Source: a virus. From it: a stretch of 35,614 bases of DNA. The DNA is taken from positions 1 through 35,614 of the IMG/VR virus record IMGVR_UViG_3300031974_005563; one strand, written 5' to 3'. The position numbers and the translations under genes are program-made. Under the pieces are notes generated by a model. It did no database searches and had not been told where the DNA came from. It saw nothing but the letters and a program-made list of their open reading frames with translations. Below, piece by piece: positions 1 through 5,865 of the stretch. Positions within the stretch are counted from its first letter, which is position 1. Every line of letters starts with the position of its first letter.

Positions 1-31
1 TGCTGAGTGCATGCCTAAGTCCTTTAATCAT
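1..31 (-). CDS. start of a leftward early gene, cut by window edge
   Basis: On the minus strand an ATG at 31 opens a frame reading MIKGLRHALS that is still open at the window edge. An AGAG-type ribosome binding site lies about 7 nt upstream. It would be the first gene of the leftward early transcript starting near position 136. Only ten codons are visible, so no function can be given. The call rests on the start context and on position after the leftward promoter. Confidence 0.25.
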   Translation of the reverse strand, partial: MIKGLRHALS

Positions 32-142
32 TCGCTCTGTTTATCGCCGTATCTGACTTGCTTTCGCTAGGGTCAGATTCACACCTGTTTAACGACCTGC
101 TTCTTCCGGCGGTCAACTCGGGGTGGTGTGTGGCATGGGTTT

Positions 143-163
143 ATATTTGCATAACGCAAATAT
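143..163. promoter_or_regulatory. left phage operator 1 (OL-like)
   Basis: A 21-bp site made of two 9-bp half-sites (ATATTTGCA and CGCAAATAT) around a 3-bp centre. The inner dyad ATATTTGC/GCAAATAT is perfect. The half-sites match those at 4610-4630 beside the cro-like gene (ATATTCGCG and CGCTAATAT), so the same repressor should bind both places. This gives a lambda-like OL/OR pair about 4.4 kb apart. Confidence 0.7.
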
Positions 164-172
164 AATGTAAAT
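143..172 (-). promoter_or_regulatory. leftward early promoter (PL-like)
   Basis: On the minus strand TTTACA (172 to 167) is followed after 17 bp by AAATAT (148 to 143). The operator fills the spacer and its last six bases are the -10 box. The rightward promoter at 4601-4630 has the same geometry: -35, then 2-3 bp, then an operator that ends in the -10. Repressor binding would occlude both. The transcript would run out of the window to the left. Confidence 0.5.
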
Positions 173-188
173 AGCGAAACGCGAATAA
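168..188. promoter_or_regulatory. left phage operator 2 (OL-like, weaker)
   Basis: Half-sites TAAATAGCG and CGCGAATAA around an AAA centre follow the same 9-3-9 layout. The right half matches the consensus CGCNAATAT at all but the last position. The left half is more degenerate. It lies 4 bp from operator 1, as expected for cooperative repressor binding. Confidence 0.5.
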
Positions 189-212
189 TGTAGATATACT
201 AAAACCACAGGC

Positions 213-240
213 ATAAAAAAACCGCCTCTAGGGCGGTTTA
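213..240 (-). terminator. terminator hairpin, strong for leftward transcripts
   Basis: AAACCGCC pairs with GGCGGTTT around a 5-nt loop (219-239). Read leftward, the stem is followed by a run of seven T residues, the usual form of an intrinsic terminator. Read rightward it has only TTTAAAT. It would separate leftward transcription from the immunity region and the leftward early promoter. Confidence 0.6.
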
Positions 241-251
241 AATGGAATGCC

Positions 252-269
252 GAGGCGAAAAGTCGCCTC
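252..269. repeat. perfect 7-bp stem hairpin
   Basis: GAGGCGA and TCGCCTC form a perfect stem with the tetraloop AAAG, 12 bp from the terminator hairpin at 219-239. No T-run follows on either strand, so it is not a clear terminator. It may be a paired structural element in the left control region. Confidence 0.4.
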
Positions 270-300
270 AAGAGCGGCTTAGGGTGTGAATGATAATACT

Positions 301-329
301 TTGACATGTATACGCAATTTGCGTATCAT
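301..329 (+). promoter_or_regulatory. promoter and operator of the toxin-antitoxin operon
   Basis: A consensus TTGACA (301-306), a 17-bp spacer and TATCAT (324-329) form a strong promoter. The palindrome TACGCAA-T-TTGCGTA (311-325) sits between the boxes and touches the -10, which fits autorepression by the antitoxin. The predicted transcription start (about 335-337) coincides with the toxin ATG at 336, so the mRNA is probably leaderless. Confidence 0.75.
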
Positions 330-335
330 TCCTAC

Positions 336-674
336 ATGAAGCTGACCTTTGTAGAAATGACCGTATTCGAAAAATACCGCGCAGATTATCTGTCGGATGA
401 TGAATATCGGGAGTTCCAAGACCACCTTCTTAAAAACCCTAATGCTGGCGATGTGATCCCTGGCCTCGGCGGTCTGAGAAAGGTTAGGTACAAGGCAAAG
501 GGTAAGGGGCAGCAAGGTGGTGTTCGTGTTATTTATTACCATTTCTGTGAGGGCGATCAGGTTTGGTTGTTTATGCTTTACGCAAAAGGTGAAGTTGCCG
601 ACATGACGACTGATCAGAAAAAAGCTTTCAGCGCAGCGCTGGAGGCGGAGTTGAAAGAGAGGAGTCTATTATGA
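336..674 (+). CDS. higB-2: HigB2-type toxin, RelE/ParE superfamily mRNA interferase
   Basis: A 112-aa toxin of the HigB2 family, ribosome-dependent mRNA endonucleases that block translation. The start FVEMTVFEKYR, followed by YLSDDEYREFQ, GLGGLRKVRYKAKGKG and GVRVIYY, matches my memory of Vibrio cholerae HigB2 closely, and the length is the same. Start: ATG 336 fits that N-terminus; an in-frame ATG at 306 lies inside the promoter and is rejected. The gene overlaps the antitoxin start by ATGA (671-674), so the two are translationally coupled with toxin first, as is usual for hig operons. It lies between the left operators and the repressor gene, so it is a cargo or stability gene of the prophage. 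An exclusion role is possible but not shown. Confidence 0.88.
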   Translation: MKLTFVEMTVFEKYRADYLSDDEYREFQDHLLKNPNAGDVIPGLGGLRKVRYKAKGKGQQGGVRVIYYHFCEGDQVWLFMLYAKGEVADMTTDQKKAFSAALEAELKERSLL

Positions 675-979
675 CTAAGCGCAATATGTTTGAAGAGCTC
701 ATGCAGGGTTTGGACGATATCAAGGCAGAGCGAGAAGGGAAGATCACCCTTAAAAAGACAGTGTTGAATAGCCTGCCTGAAGTGGAATTAACGGGTGAAG
801 AGGTTGCAGGCATTAGAGATAGCTTGAAAATGTCGCAGCCTGTTTTTGCTATGGCTATGAGAACAAAAGCCAGGACGTATGAGCGCTATGAAAAACAAGG
901 GGTCAAAGGTGCTCAGGCCGCGTTAATTAAGCTGGTTGGTCGCAATCCTGCAATATTGAAGGAGTTAGAGGCGCTGTAG
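671..979 (+). CDS. higA-2: HigA2-type antitoxin, HTH regulator
   Basis: A 102-aa antitoxin with a disordered, toxin-binding N-terminus (about residues 1-35) and a C-terminal helix-turn-helix around residues 40-95 (LTGEEVAGIRDSLKMSQPVFA, then RTYERYEKQG). This is the HigA2 layout, with the DNA-binding part C-terminal. It should neutralise the toxin and repress the operon through the palindrome at 311-325. It overlaps the toxin stop codon by four bases. The gene ends 38 bp from the convergent methylase gene. Confidence 0.87.
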   Translation: MTKRNMFEELMQGLDDIKAEREGKITLKKTVLNSLPEVELTGEEVAGIRDSLKMSQPVFAMAMRTKARTYERYEKQGVKGAQAALIKLVGRNPAILKELEAL

Positions 980-1017
980 GTCGGTTTTGAGTTTGGCTCA
1001 CGATATATGGCGCAGCG

Positions 1018-1875
1018 CTAAGCTGCGGCTAAGTCTGCTGATGTAGCGTGAGGCACTTCGAGGGAGTCAGAATAAATCATGACCTCTTTTCCGTTTCGCG
1101 CCACTGCCGCGCTGTAATGCAAGTCATAGTAGTACTGCCTAAACGGTTGGTAGAGCGCTCGAATCTCAGGCACATTATCGTAGCTTACGAGCCAGCGTGT
1201 GTTCAGGGAGGCAACTTTATCGGCTATAACTGCATGATCTTCGGATTTATAATGATTGTCGTAAAGCCGCTGACCTTTTACGAAGTACGGTGGGTCGAGG
1301 TAGATTAGCGATTTTTCGTTAAGTTTTGGGGTGACTTCTTGTAGAAACGTAACGGCATCCTGATTTGATAGAATAATACGATGTCTGTAGGCTGCAATTT
1401 TTTCTATGCGTTTAATTAATGTGTCCCGATAAAAGCGCGCATCAATTTTGTAATTCCCTGTTTGATCAAGCCCCCCTATAACGCCGCCCCCGATGATTCC
1501 TGACCTGTTTGTTCGATTCAGATAGAAGAATGAAAAACCTAGGTCTAGCAATGAATGATCATGGGGATTGCGTACTATATTCTTGTGGCGCTTCCACGCA
1601 GGAACTGAAAGCTTGCAGCTTTTAATTTTCTTGCACAGGGCGTCGGTGTCGTTTATTACGCTATGCCAAAATGCAAAGACGGCGGCGTTCAGGTCATTGA
1701 GAAAGATTCTTCCTGCATGTTCCGTTAATAGCATGTCAAGGGCGACGCCAGCGCCGCCTGCATATGGTTCGATGTAATCGCCATCGCAGAGCCCGTTAAT
1801 TTCAAACAGATCTTTTACGTACGGGGCAAGTTTTGATTTACCGCCAGGATAACGGAGTGGTGTGTAAGTTGCCAT
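1018..1875 (-). CDS. Dam-type (D12 class) DNA adenine N6-methyltransferase
   Basis: A 285-aa methylase of the D12/Dam family, transferring a methyl group from S-adenosylmethionine to N6 of adenine. Visible motifs in order: LRYPGGKSKL (7-16), the SAM-binding YIEPYAGGAGVAL (34-46), FFYLNRTNRSG (about 117-126), and the catalytic YLDPPYF (DPPY at 194-197). The length is typical of the class. Target specificity cannot be read from the sequence. It is the second gene of a leftward pair, 51 bp after the ParB-like gene. No restriction endonuclease is next to it, so it may protect phage DNA from host restriction, alter gene expression, or work with the ParB-like protein. Confidence 0.9.
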   Translation of the reverse strand: MATYTPLRYPGGKSKLAPYVKDLFEINGLCDGDYIEPYAGGAGVALDMLLTEHAGRIFLNDLNAAVFAFWHSVINDTDALCKKIKSCKLSVPAWKRHKNIVRNPHDHSLLDLGFSFFYLNRTNRSGIIGGGVIGGLDQTGNYKIDARFYRDTLIKRIEKIAAYRHRIILSNQDAVTFLQEVTPKLNEKSLIYLDPPYFVKGQRLYDNHYKSEDHAVIADKVASLNTRWLVSYDNVPEIRALYQPFRQYYYDLHYSAAVARNGKEVMIYSDSLEVPHATSADLAAA

Positions 1876-1926
1876 TTGCTCTGCCTGCCGAGTGTCAAAT
1901 TTTGCGTTAGATTAGCACTCGCAGTT

Positions 1927-3345
1927 TTAGACGGCCAGCGAATCTTTAATTTCGATCCATATCGCCTCTAGGAAGGGTTGGTAGTTGTCCCAAATCGTTT
2001 TCAAATCATTTGTGGAGGGTAGGGTGGAATCGCTATGAACGACATCGTTTAGCATGTTGGGGCTGCCATCTTTGAATGGATTGCTCGTGATCTGGTTTAG
2101 CCATTTTTTGTAGCCTTTGCCGTTCTCAGTGCTTGGATCCACTACGGATTTAACAGCTTTGATTCGATCGACTAATTTTAAGTCAGCATTCCAACCATTA
2201 GGTGAGGGTGATACAACGTTCATTACAGATATGTATTCGTTAACGCTTAGCTCCAGAAAGGCTCGAAATAGCGCTGATGCTGCAATTGGGAATCCTTTGA
2301 ATGTTGGTCCATTGTCTATTTTTAGATTGCGCAACTCACTGTAAATCGCCCGAATTTTGGCGTAGTTCGCGCTAGGGATGGGTATGTTTGTTCCTGCAGG
2401 CACGAGAGTGGTGCGATTCGCTGGAGCCCTAACAGGAGTTTTTCCGGGAAGTGGGGTTGCCTTTGGGGTAGGAGTGCTTGCCGGGGCCGTTGGTGTTGAC
2501 AGAGGAGTCGGGGTAATTTGTTTGGTGGAGTCTGGTCTGTCTGGCTTTGAAAAACTGTTTCGGTATTCTTCGCGCTGAGCGGCATTTTTCAATTCAGAGA
2601 CGTTTATTGCCTTAGAGCCTAAATCCTCCACAACCTTGCTTATTGCCTTCGCCGCCTCATTGCCTTCAATAGCAAAATGCAGCTCTTGATCTATATCCTG
2701 AATACCCAGAAAGTCACGCATATTCTTGTCGGACAAAATGCGTGTAAGCGTGGTGAGTGGGAATCGTGCATCGGACGCGCAGGCTTTAGTGTTGGCGTCG
2801 AATAGCTGGCTCTCTTTTACGTAATCGAGCAGTTGGATGGCTCTCCAGTCTCGGCTTGTGCGATTAACCCGTTTGTCGTGTCGGCCCTTTTGTTTCGGGC
2901 TCCAAGCGACAGTTCCTGCGCCATTGGCCGCCCCCATGTGCTTAAGTTCAATAAAGTGGTACGCCTCTTCAGCATTGTCCCAAATTATGGATTCAAGGGA
3001 TTTAGGGGTGTGCTTAGCGGCATTTGCCACCTTTCTAAAACGTTCCTGCCAACTTTTTGGTGCGGAGTCGGGGTTTGCTAGTAGTTTCGTGGCGGTCACC
3101 CTGCGGTTACCTTCTAGGACTTTGTAGTTGCCTCCGGATGTAGCGATCACGTTAATTTGGTCAGCAGGGTTAATGCCATGAGCTGCGATGTCTTTGGTGA
3201 GCTCTAGAAGTTTTTCGCCGGATTTAGAGGGGCCAGATGTCATCCAGTCTATAATTGCTTTTTGGCTTTCCGCTTCCGGGTGTCTAGGGTTCTCTAGATC
3301 CATTTGCAGCTTGCTTAACGGGATTGTTTTTCTTGTAGTAGCCAT
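1927..3345 (-). CDS. ParB-like (ParB/Srx fold) N-terminal domain protein with unknown C-terminal domain
   Basis: 472 aa. Residues about 5-95 look like a ParB N-terminal fold: IPLSKLQMDLENPRH, then a helix, then KVLEGNRRVTATKLL with the EGNRR motif at 78-82, the family's nucleotide-binding signature. There is no partner ParA gene nearby and the rest does not look like a partition ParB. About residues 270-315 are a Pro/Thr/Ala-rich linker. The last 150 residues form a separate, mostly helical domain (starting near ANYAKIRAIYSEL) with a LNDVVHS segment that recalls, weakly, HEPN-type or abortive-infection domains. It is followed by the adenine methylase. This arrangement suggests an accessory DNA-related or defence function, which is inference. 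The ribosome binding site (AGGA, 10 nt upstream) is modest. Confidence 0.75.
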   Translation of the reverse strand: MATTRKTIPLSKLQMDLENPRHPEAESQKAIIDWMTSGPSKSGEKLLELTKDIAAHGINPADQINVIATSGGNYKVLEGNRRVTATKLLANPDSAPKSWQERFRKVANAAKHTPKSLESIIWDNAEEAYHFIELKHMGAANGAGTVAWSPKQKGRHDKRVNRTSRDWRAIQLLDYVKESQLFDANTKACASDARFPLTTLTRILSDKNMRDFLGIQDIDQELHFAIEGNEAAKAISKVVEDLGSKAINVSELKNAAQREEYRNSFSKPDRPDSTKQITPTPLSTPTAPASTPTPKATPLPGKTPVRAPANRTTLVPAGTNIPIPSANYAKIRAIYSELRNLKIDNGPTFKGFPIAASALFRAFLELSVNEYISVMNVVSPSPNGWNADLKLVDRIKAVKSVVDPSTENGKGYKKWLNQITSNPFKDGSPNMLNDVVHSDSTLPSTNDLKTIWDNYQPFLEAIWIEIKDSLAV

Positions 3346-3507
3346 TTAAGTATGTCCTGATAATTCTTCCGTGTGCTTTAAACCACAGCGTCAATCTAGT
3401 TAAGTTTATTCTGCAAGGCCGATTCATATGAGTGGGTTCTGCGGAAACCCGTCATTAAAATAGGTGATGGTGCCGACATTGCAATGTATAAATCGGCTAA
3501 CCACCTG

Positions 3508-3837
3508 TTACAGCATTTTGTTAATGCCAAGCCGCATAAATAAAAAGAAATAGGCAATTGGCCAGAAAAGGAAAAACTTAATCTTGCCTGACGTGACATT
3601 GTGAAGAGTGTTGTACATGGGGTGCCATTCAACAATTCTTCTAAGAACAGATCTGCTCAAATAAAAGCCAGCGCCTATATAGAAGAATAATGCAAGCCCG
3701 CCATATCGGCTTGGCTCATTAGCTTGGGAGTCTAGCGAGACAAGGAATATAAACACCCCTAAGCATATCAGCCAGCGCAAAAACGCCGAACGGAGGGACA
3801 TACTTTGTTGCTTGTCACTAACGTCCTGTGAATCCAT
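3508..3837 (-). CDS. small membrane protein, unknown, in the immunity region
   Basis: 109 aa with three hydrophobic segments at about residues 20-36 (WLICLGVFIFLVSL), 45-62 (GGLALFFYIGAGFYL) and 87-105 (FFLFWPIAYFFLFM), joined by basic stretches. I do not recognise the family. Small polytopic membrane proteins in this prophage position are often superinfection-exclusion proteins; that is context only. The ribosome binding site is weak (GGA about 10 nt upstream). The 162 bp between it and the ParB-like gene hold no further gene that I can support. Confidence 0.6.
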   Translation of the reverse strand: MDSQDVSDKQQSMSLRSAFLRWLICLGVFIFLVSLDSQANEPSRYGGLALFFYIGAGFYLSRSVLRRIVEWHPMYNTLHNVTSGKIKFFLFWPIAYFFLFMRLGINKML

Positions 3838-3997
3838 GTGCTAAATCCATTTAGTTTTGTATGTAGATTATCTTAATAAAATCAATAAGCTGTGTTTGAT
3901 TATTGATTCGTTTTCAAGCCGGTGCACCCAAAGTTGCTAGATCTGAAATCTATGAGACCTTAATACTTGGTGGCGCAAAACACGCCGAATTTCAATC

Positions 3998-4027
3998 TTG
4001 TAATACTGATGTTTTATACAGTATTAT
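3998..4027 (+). promoter_or_regulatory. LexA-controlled promoter (SOS box in the spacer)
   Basis: TTGTAA (3998-4003), an 18-bp spacer and TATTAT (4022-4027) make a good sigma-70 promoter. The spacer contains a LexA-type box at 4004-4023, with CTG and CAG triplets separated by exactly 10 bp inside a TACTG...CAGTA frame. One half has CTGA where the consensus has CTGT; the other half is perfect (ACAG). LexA bound here would block both promoter boxes. The predicted transcript starts near 4034 and reads into the 70-aa ORF at 4090. Confidence 0.7.
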
Positions 4028-4089
4028 TTTTTGGCCCAGTGAATAAAACAAGCTTTATGCGGAAACCGCTGGGCGAGGAAACCATTGAT

Positions 4090-4302
4090 ATGGAAAATAA
4101 CATCGCATCAATACTTAATGGACTAACGGAATCCCAATATAAGGTGTTCAGGGCTTTGGTTTCGATTCTAGATCCTCAAGTCGATCAGCATAAGTGTCAA
4201 GAAGAGAGGATGCGCCAATTAGATTCTTTTGCCCTATCCGTAGAAGAGCGTCAGTTATACGCTCAACTTCTGCGGGATCTAGCTCAAGAAGTTTCTGGAT
4301 AG
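4090..4302 (+). CDS. 70-aa protein under LexA-type promoter, candidate antirepressor
   Basis: A 70-aa acidic, helical, soluble protein (MENNIASILNGLTESQYKVF at the start, LRDLAQEVSG at the end). The start ATG 4090 has a GCGAGGAA ribosome binding site 9 nt upstream. A longer frame reaching 3967 would begin upstream of the promoter and is not used. No family is recognised. The gene converges on the CI-like repressor and overlaps its 3' end by 155 bp (4148-4302). By analogy with coliphage 186 Tum and small LexA-controlled antirepressors of Salmonella prophages, it may bind and inactivate the repressor on DNA damage. The transcript would also be antisense to the repressor mRNA. Function is inferred from control and position only. 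Confidence 0.55.
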   Translation: MENNIASILNGLTESQYKVFRALVSILDPQVDQHKCQEERMRQLDSFALSVEERQLYAQLLRDLAQEVSG

Positions 4303-4543
4303 AGGCAGAAGCGGCGAGCGAATCCAGCCAGCCAACAGGCTTGCCGCATGACTTTTCAATTTCTCTAGCGGTGTCGTTATTCATGCCGCGCCTTTTTCCG
4401 GTTTTTGAGTCTTTAACGCCATTGATTAACCCGCTTATCTGGCCTTGGCTCTTTCCTGTTTTTTTGGAAAGCTCGGCCTGACCGCCGAGTTCGGCGGCTA
4501 ACTCGCGGAGTCTAATGCGTCTAATTTCATCGATTGTTTTCAT
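4148..4543 (-). CDS. CI-like phage repressor, HTH only, no self-cleavage domain
   Basis: 131 aa. The N-terminal half is a helix-turn-helix domain (about residues 10-70: LRELAAELGGQAELSKKTGK, SQGQISGLING, then DTAREIEKSCGKPVGWLD), the form seen in CI/C2-type phage repressors. The remaining 60 residues are helical (IQKLLELDPAEVERITDALL), probably for dimerisation. The S24/LexA-like peptidase domain of classical CI (about 200-240 aa) is absent, so RecA-stimulated self-cleavage is not expected. It is divergent from the cro-like gene across three operator sites (4552-4630), the normal genetic-switch layout. Its 3' end overlaps the convergent 70-aa ORF. Confidence 0.85.
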   Translation of the reverse strand: MKTIDEIRRIRLRELAAELGGQAELSKKTGKSQGQISGLINGVKDSKTGKRRGMNNDTAREIEKSCGKPVGWLDSLAASASIQKLLELDPAEVERITDALLRIGQKNLIGASSLLDTYADRLEDLESKPKP

Positions 4544-4551
4544 AGGTCTAT

Positions 4552-4572
4552 TAGATAACGAAACGCTAATAA
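4552..4572. promoter_or_regulatory. right operator nearest the repressor gene (OR-like)
   Basis: A 9-3-9 site with a good right half CGCTAATAA, centre AAA and a degenerate left half TAGATAACG. It lies 8 bp from the repressor start codon, where binding would repress the repressor's own transcription, as OR3 does in lambda. The match is good in only one half. Confidence 0.45.
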
Positions 4573-4575
4573 CTT

Positions 4576-4596
4576 AAATCTGCGAAACGCGGTTAC
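4576..4596. promoter_or_regulatory. middle right operator (OR-like)
   Basis: The core GCG-AAA-CGC is perfect with the outer half-sites partly conserved (AAATCTGCG and CGCGGTTAC). Its spacing from the sites on each side (3 bp and 13 bp gaps) supports a tandem array. Confidence 0.45.
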
Positions 4597-4600
4597 TTTA

Positions 4601-4630
4601 TTGACATTCATATTCGCGCAACGCTAATAT
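4601..4630 (+). promoter_or_regulatory. rightward early promoter (PR-like)
   Basis: TTGACA at 4601-4606, an 18-bp spacer and TAATAT at 4625-4630, with a TATAAT three bases further on. The transcript leads to the cro-like gene at 4657, which has a GGAGG ribosome binding site. The operator at 4610-4630 overlaps the spacer and the -10. Confidence 0.7.
4610..4630. promoter_or_regulatory. right operator over the rightward promoter (OR-like)
   Basis: Half-sites ATATTCGCG and CGCTAATAT around CAA, with 8 of 9 positions symmetric. It fills the spacer of the rightward promoter, so it is the site whose occupation would keep lytic genes off. It is the closest counterpart of the left operator at 143-163. 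Confidence 0.7.
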
Positions 4631-4656
4631 AATGGTTATGCAATGGAGGTAGCCGC

Positions 4657-4887
4657 ATGACTCTCAATGAATACGTTTCTCACGAGCGAGGACTGCAACG
4701 ACAGATCGCGCTTACTTTGGGGATAAGCCCCGTTCTCATATCTCAATGGTCTAGCGGATCGCGGCAAGTGCCAGCTGAGCGCTGCTTGGCAATAGAGAAA
4801 GCTACAAGCGGCAAAGTAACTCGATACGACCTTCGCCCAGATATATTCGGTTCAGCTCCCTCTGAAGAAGCCGCCCATGTTGCCTGA
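4657..4887 (+). CDS. Cro-like HTH regulator (YdaS-type)
   Basis: 76 aa with a single helix-turn-helix covering most of the chain: LNEYVSHERGLQRQIALTLG, SPVLISQWSSGSRQVPAERC, LAIEKATSGKVTRYDLRPDI. The ending 'ATSGKVTRYDLRPDIF' is typical of the YdaS/Cro group of phage regulators. A GGAGG ribosome binding site lies 8 nt before the ATG. It is the first gene of the rightward early transcript and is divergent from the repressor. It should bind the same operators and favour lytic growth. Confidence 0.87.
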   Translation: MTLNEYVSHERGLQRQIALTLGISPVLISQWSSGSRQVPAERCLAIEKATSGKVTRYDLRPDIFGSAPSEEAAHVA

Positions 4888-4913
4888 TCCCACCATCAAG
4901 CTAGGAGCCTTTT

Positions 4914-5147
4914 GTGTTTAAAAAAATACCGCCAGAAGACCCGATTCCCTATGTCGTTCGGGAGTTTCCTCGCACTTGCAGCGACTGGCAGCACAATCGC
5001 TTGTTCTTTACCTGCGTCCTATACCGAGACATAGAGCTTGAGCGGATTTTGGGCTTGCCTGTACTGCCTCGATATATACGGATGCTTTACGTCTTGTGCT
5101 TTCATTGGTTATCACCTGAAATCCGTGCTCGTCTAGGGATCCGGTGA
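4914..5147 (+). CDS. small early phage protein, unknown
   Basis: 77 aa from a GTG start with a TAGGAG ribosome binding site 8 nt upstream. It is rich in aromatic residues and arginine (DPIPYVVREFPRTCSDWQHN; LPVLPRYIRMLYVLCFHWLS). Family not recognised. It follows the cro-like gene by 26 bp on the same strand. Its last 140 bp overlap, in antisense, the 3' part of a leftward ORF (5008-5262) that also looks genuine, so one of the two could be a false call. Confidence 0.45.
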   Translation: MFKKIPPEDPIPYVVREFPRTCSDWQHNRLFFTCVLYRDIELERILGLPVLPRYIRMLYVLCFHWLSPEIRARLGIR

Positions 5148-5262
5148 TGATATTGCCGTATTTGAATTCTCCGTCCTCCACATCGAACACGGTGTATCCG
5201 TACTCGGTCAGTACCGCGACTCGGATTTTGTTGGCGGACATGCATTTAACGATTCCTTTCAT
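5008..5262 (-). CDS. small phage protein, possible beta-barrel, leftward
   Basis: 84 aa beginning MKGIVKCMSANKIRVAVLTE, then GYTVFDVEDGEFKYGNIITG. The alternating pattern of short strands resembles small phage-encoded OB/cold-shock-like proteins found in Pseudomonas and related phages; this is recollection of a family style, not a named family. A CGGAG ribosome binding site lies 7 nt before the ATG. It would be the last gene of the leftward group that includes the two membrane proteins. It overlaps 4914-5147 for 140 bp in antisense. Confidence 0.55.
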   Translation of the reverse strand: MKGIVKCMSANKIRVAVLTEYGYTVFDVEDGEFKYGNIITGSLDEHGFQVITNESTRRKASVYIEAVQASPKSAQALCLGIGRR

Positions 5263-5346
5263 GGGTTGCTCCGATGAGTGTTATTAAACCGAATTTGGCG
5301 AGGATGGGTAAGTGCCCAATGGGACATGTATAAAAATACAGGGGCG

Positions 5347-5853
5347 TTATGCCTTTGCGTATTTGGAGGCGAGCTTAATAACTAGGTTGTCTACTAACTG
5401 CCTAGCTCGCAGATTCTGATCAAACATTTTCTCGAAGCCACTGGCATCGAGAGAGGCAACGATGGTTCCGACTTCGCCGCCAGAGGGCCCGGGGCGATAA
5501 GTATCGATAAGGAAGAGTTTGAGGTTTACGCATGAATTCACATAGTCCTGACAAGCAACCTGAAGAGCCGGGAAGTAGATCGAGGAAATGGTCAGAGCCT
5601 TCCGAGCGTGAATGGGAAGAGGCGCGTGAGACAGTTCGGAGAGTGAGGCGCAACTTATCAGATTGTCGGGCCACGACTGACTCTCGCTTATGTGATCTGC
5701 AAGCTGCTCATATCGTTCGCGCAGAAGAATACGACGCTGGTGCTTTTTGTCGAGACTTCCTTGCAATAGTGAAATTGCTTGCGAAATCACTGCGCCAGCG
5801 ATGGCTGAGCTTGAGGAAATAAGGGCGATTTGAAGTGTGTTTGGGTCTGCCAT
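5347..5853 (-). CDS. membrane-anchored protein, unknown (second gene of a pair)
   Basis: 168 aa. One N-terminal membrane segment (about residues 8-30, IALISSSSAIAGAVISQAIS) is followed by a charged helix (LDKKHQRRILLRERYEQLAD) and a mainly helical cytoplasmic domain. I do not know a named family; similar 'one membrane helix plus KKxxRR helix' proteins occur widely in phages and plasmids. Start: AAGGA ribosome binding site 8 nt before the ATG. It begins 12 bp after the stop of the upstream membrane protein gene, so they form an operon and may act together, for example in exclusion. Confidence 0.75.
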   Translation of the reverse strand: MADPNTLQIALISSSSAIAGAVISQAISLLQGSLDKKHQRRILLRERYEQLADHISESQSWPDNLISCASLSELSHAPLPIHARKALTISSIYFPALQVACQDYVNSCVNLKLFLIDTYRPGPSGGEVGTIVASLDASGFEKMFDQNLRARQLVDNLVIKLASKYAKA

Positions 5854-5865
5854 AAGAGAGTCCTT

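Noticed and set aside
113-307. Leftward 64-aa open frame over the left operators
   Set aside because: It crosses both operators, the terminator hairpin and the higBA promoter region, and its start has no ribosome binding site.
3967-4089. N-terminal extension of the 70-aa ORF from a TTG at 3967
   Set aside because: It would start upstream of the LexA-box promoter that serves the gene, and the ATG at 4090 has the ribosome binding site.
5532-5822. Rightward 96-aa open frame with a GAGG ribosome binding site
   Set aside because: It lies wholly antisense to the 168-aa membrane-anchored protein, whose membrane segment, charged helix and operon context are more convincing. Composition of the rightward product looks like a reverse reading.
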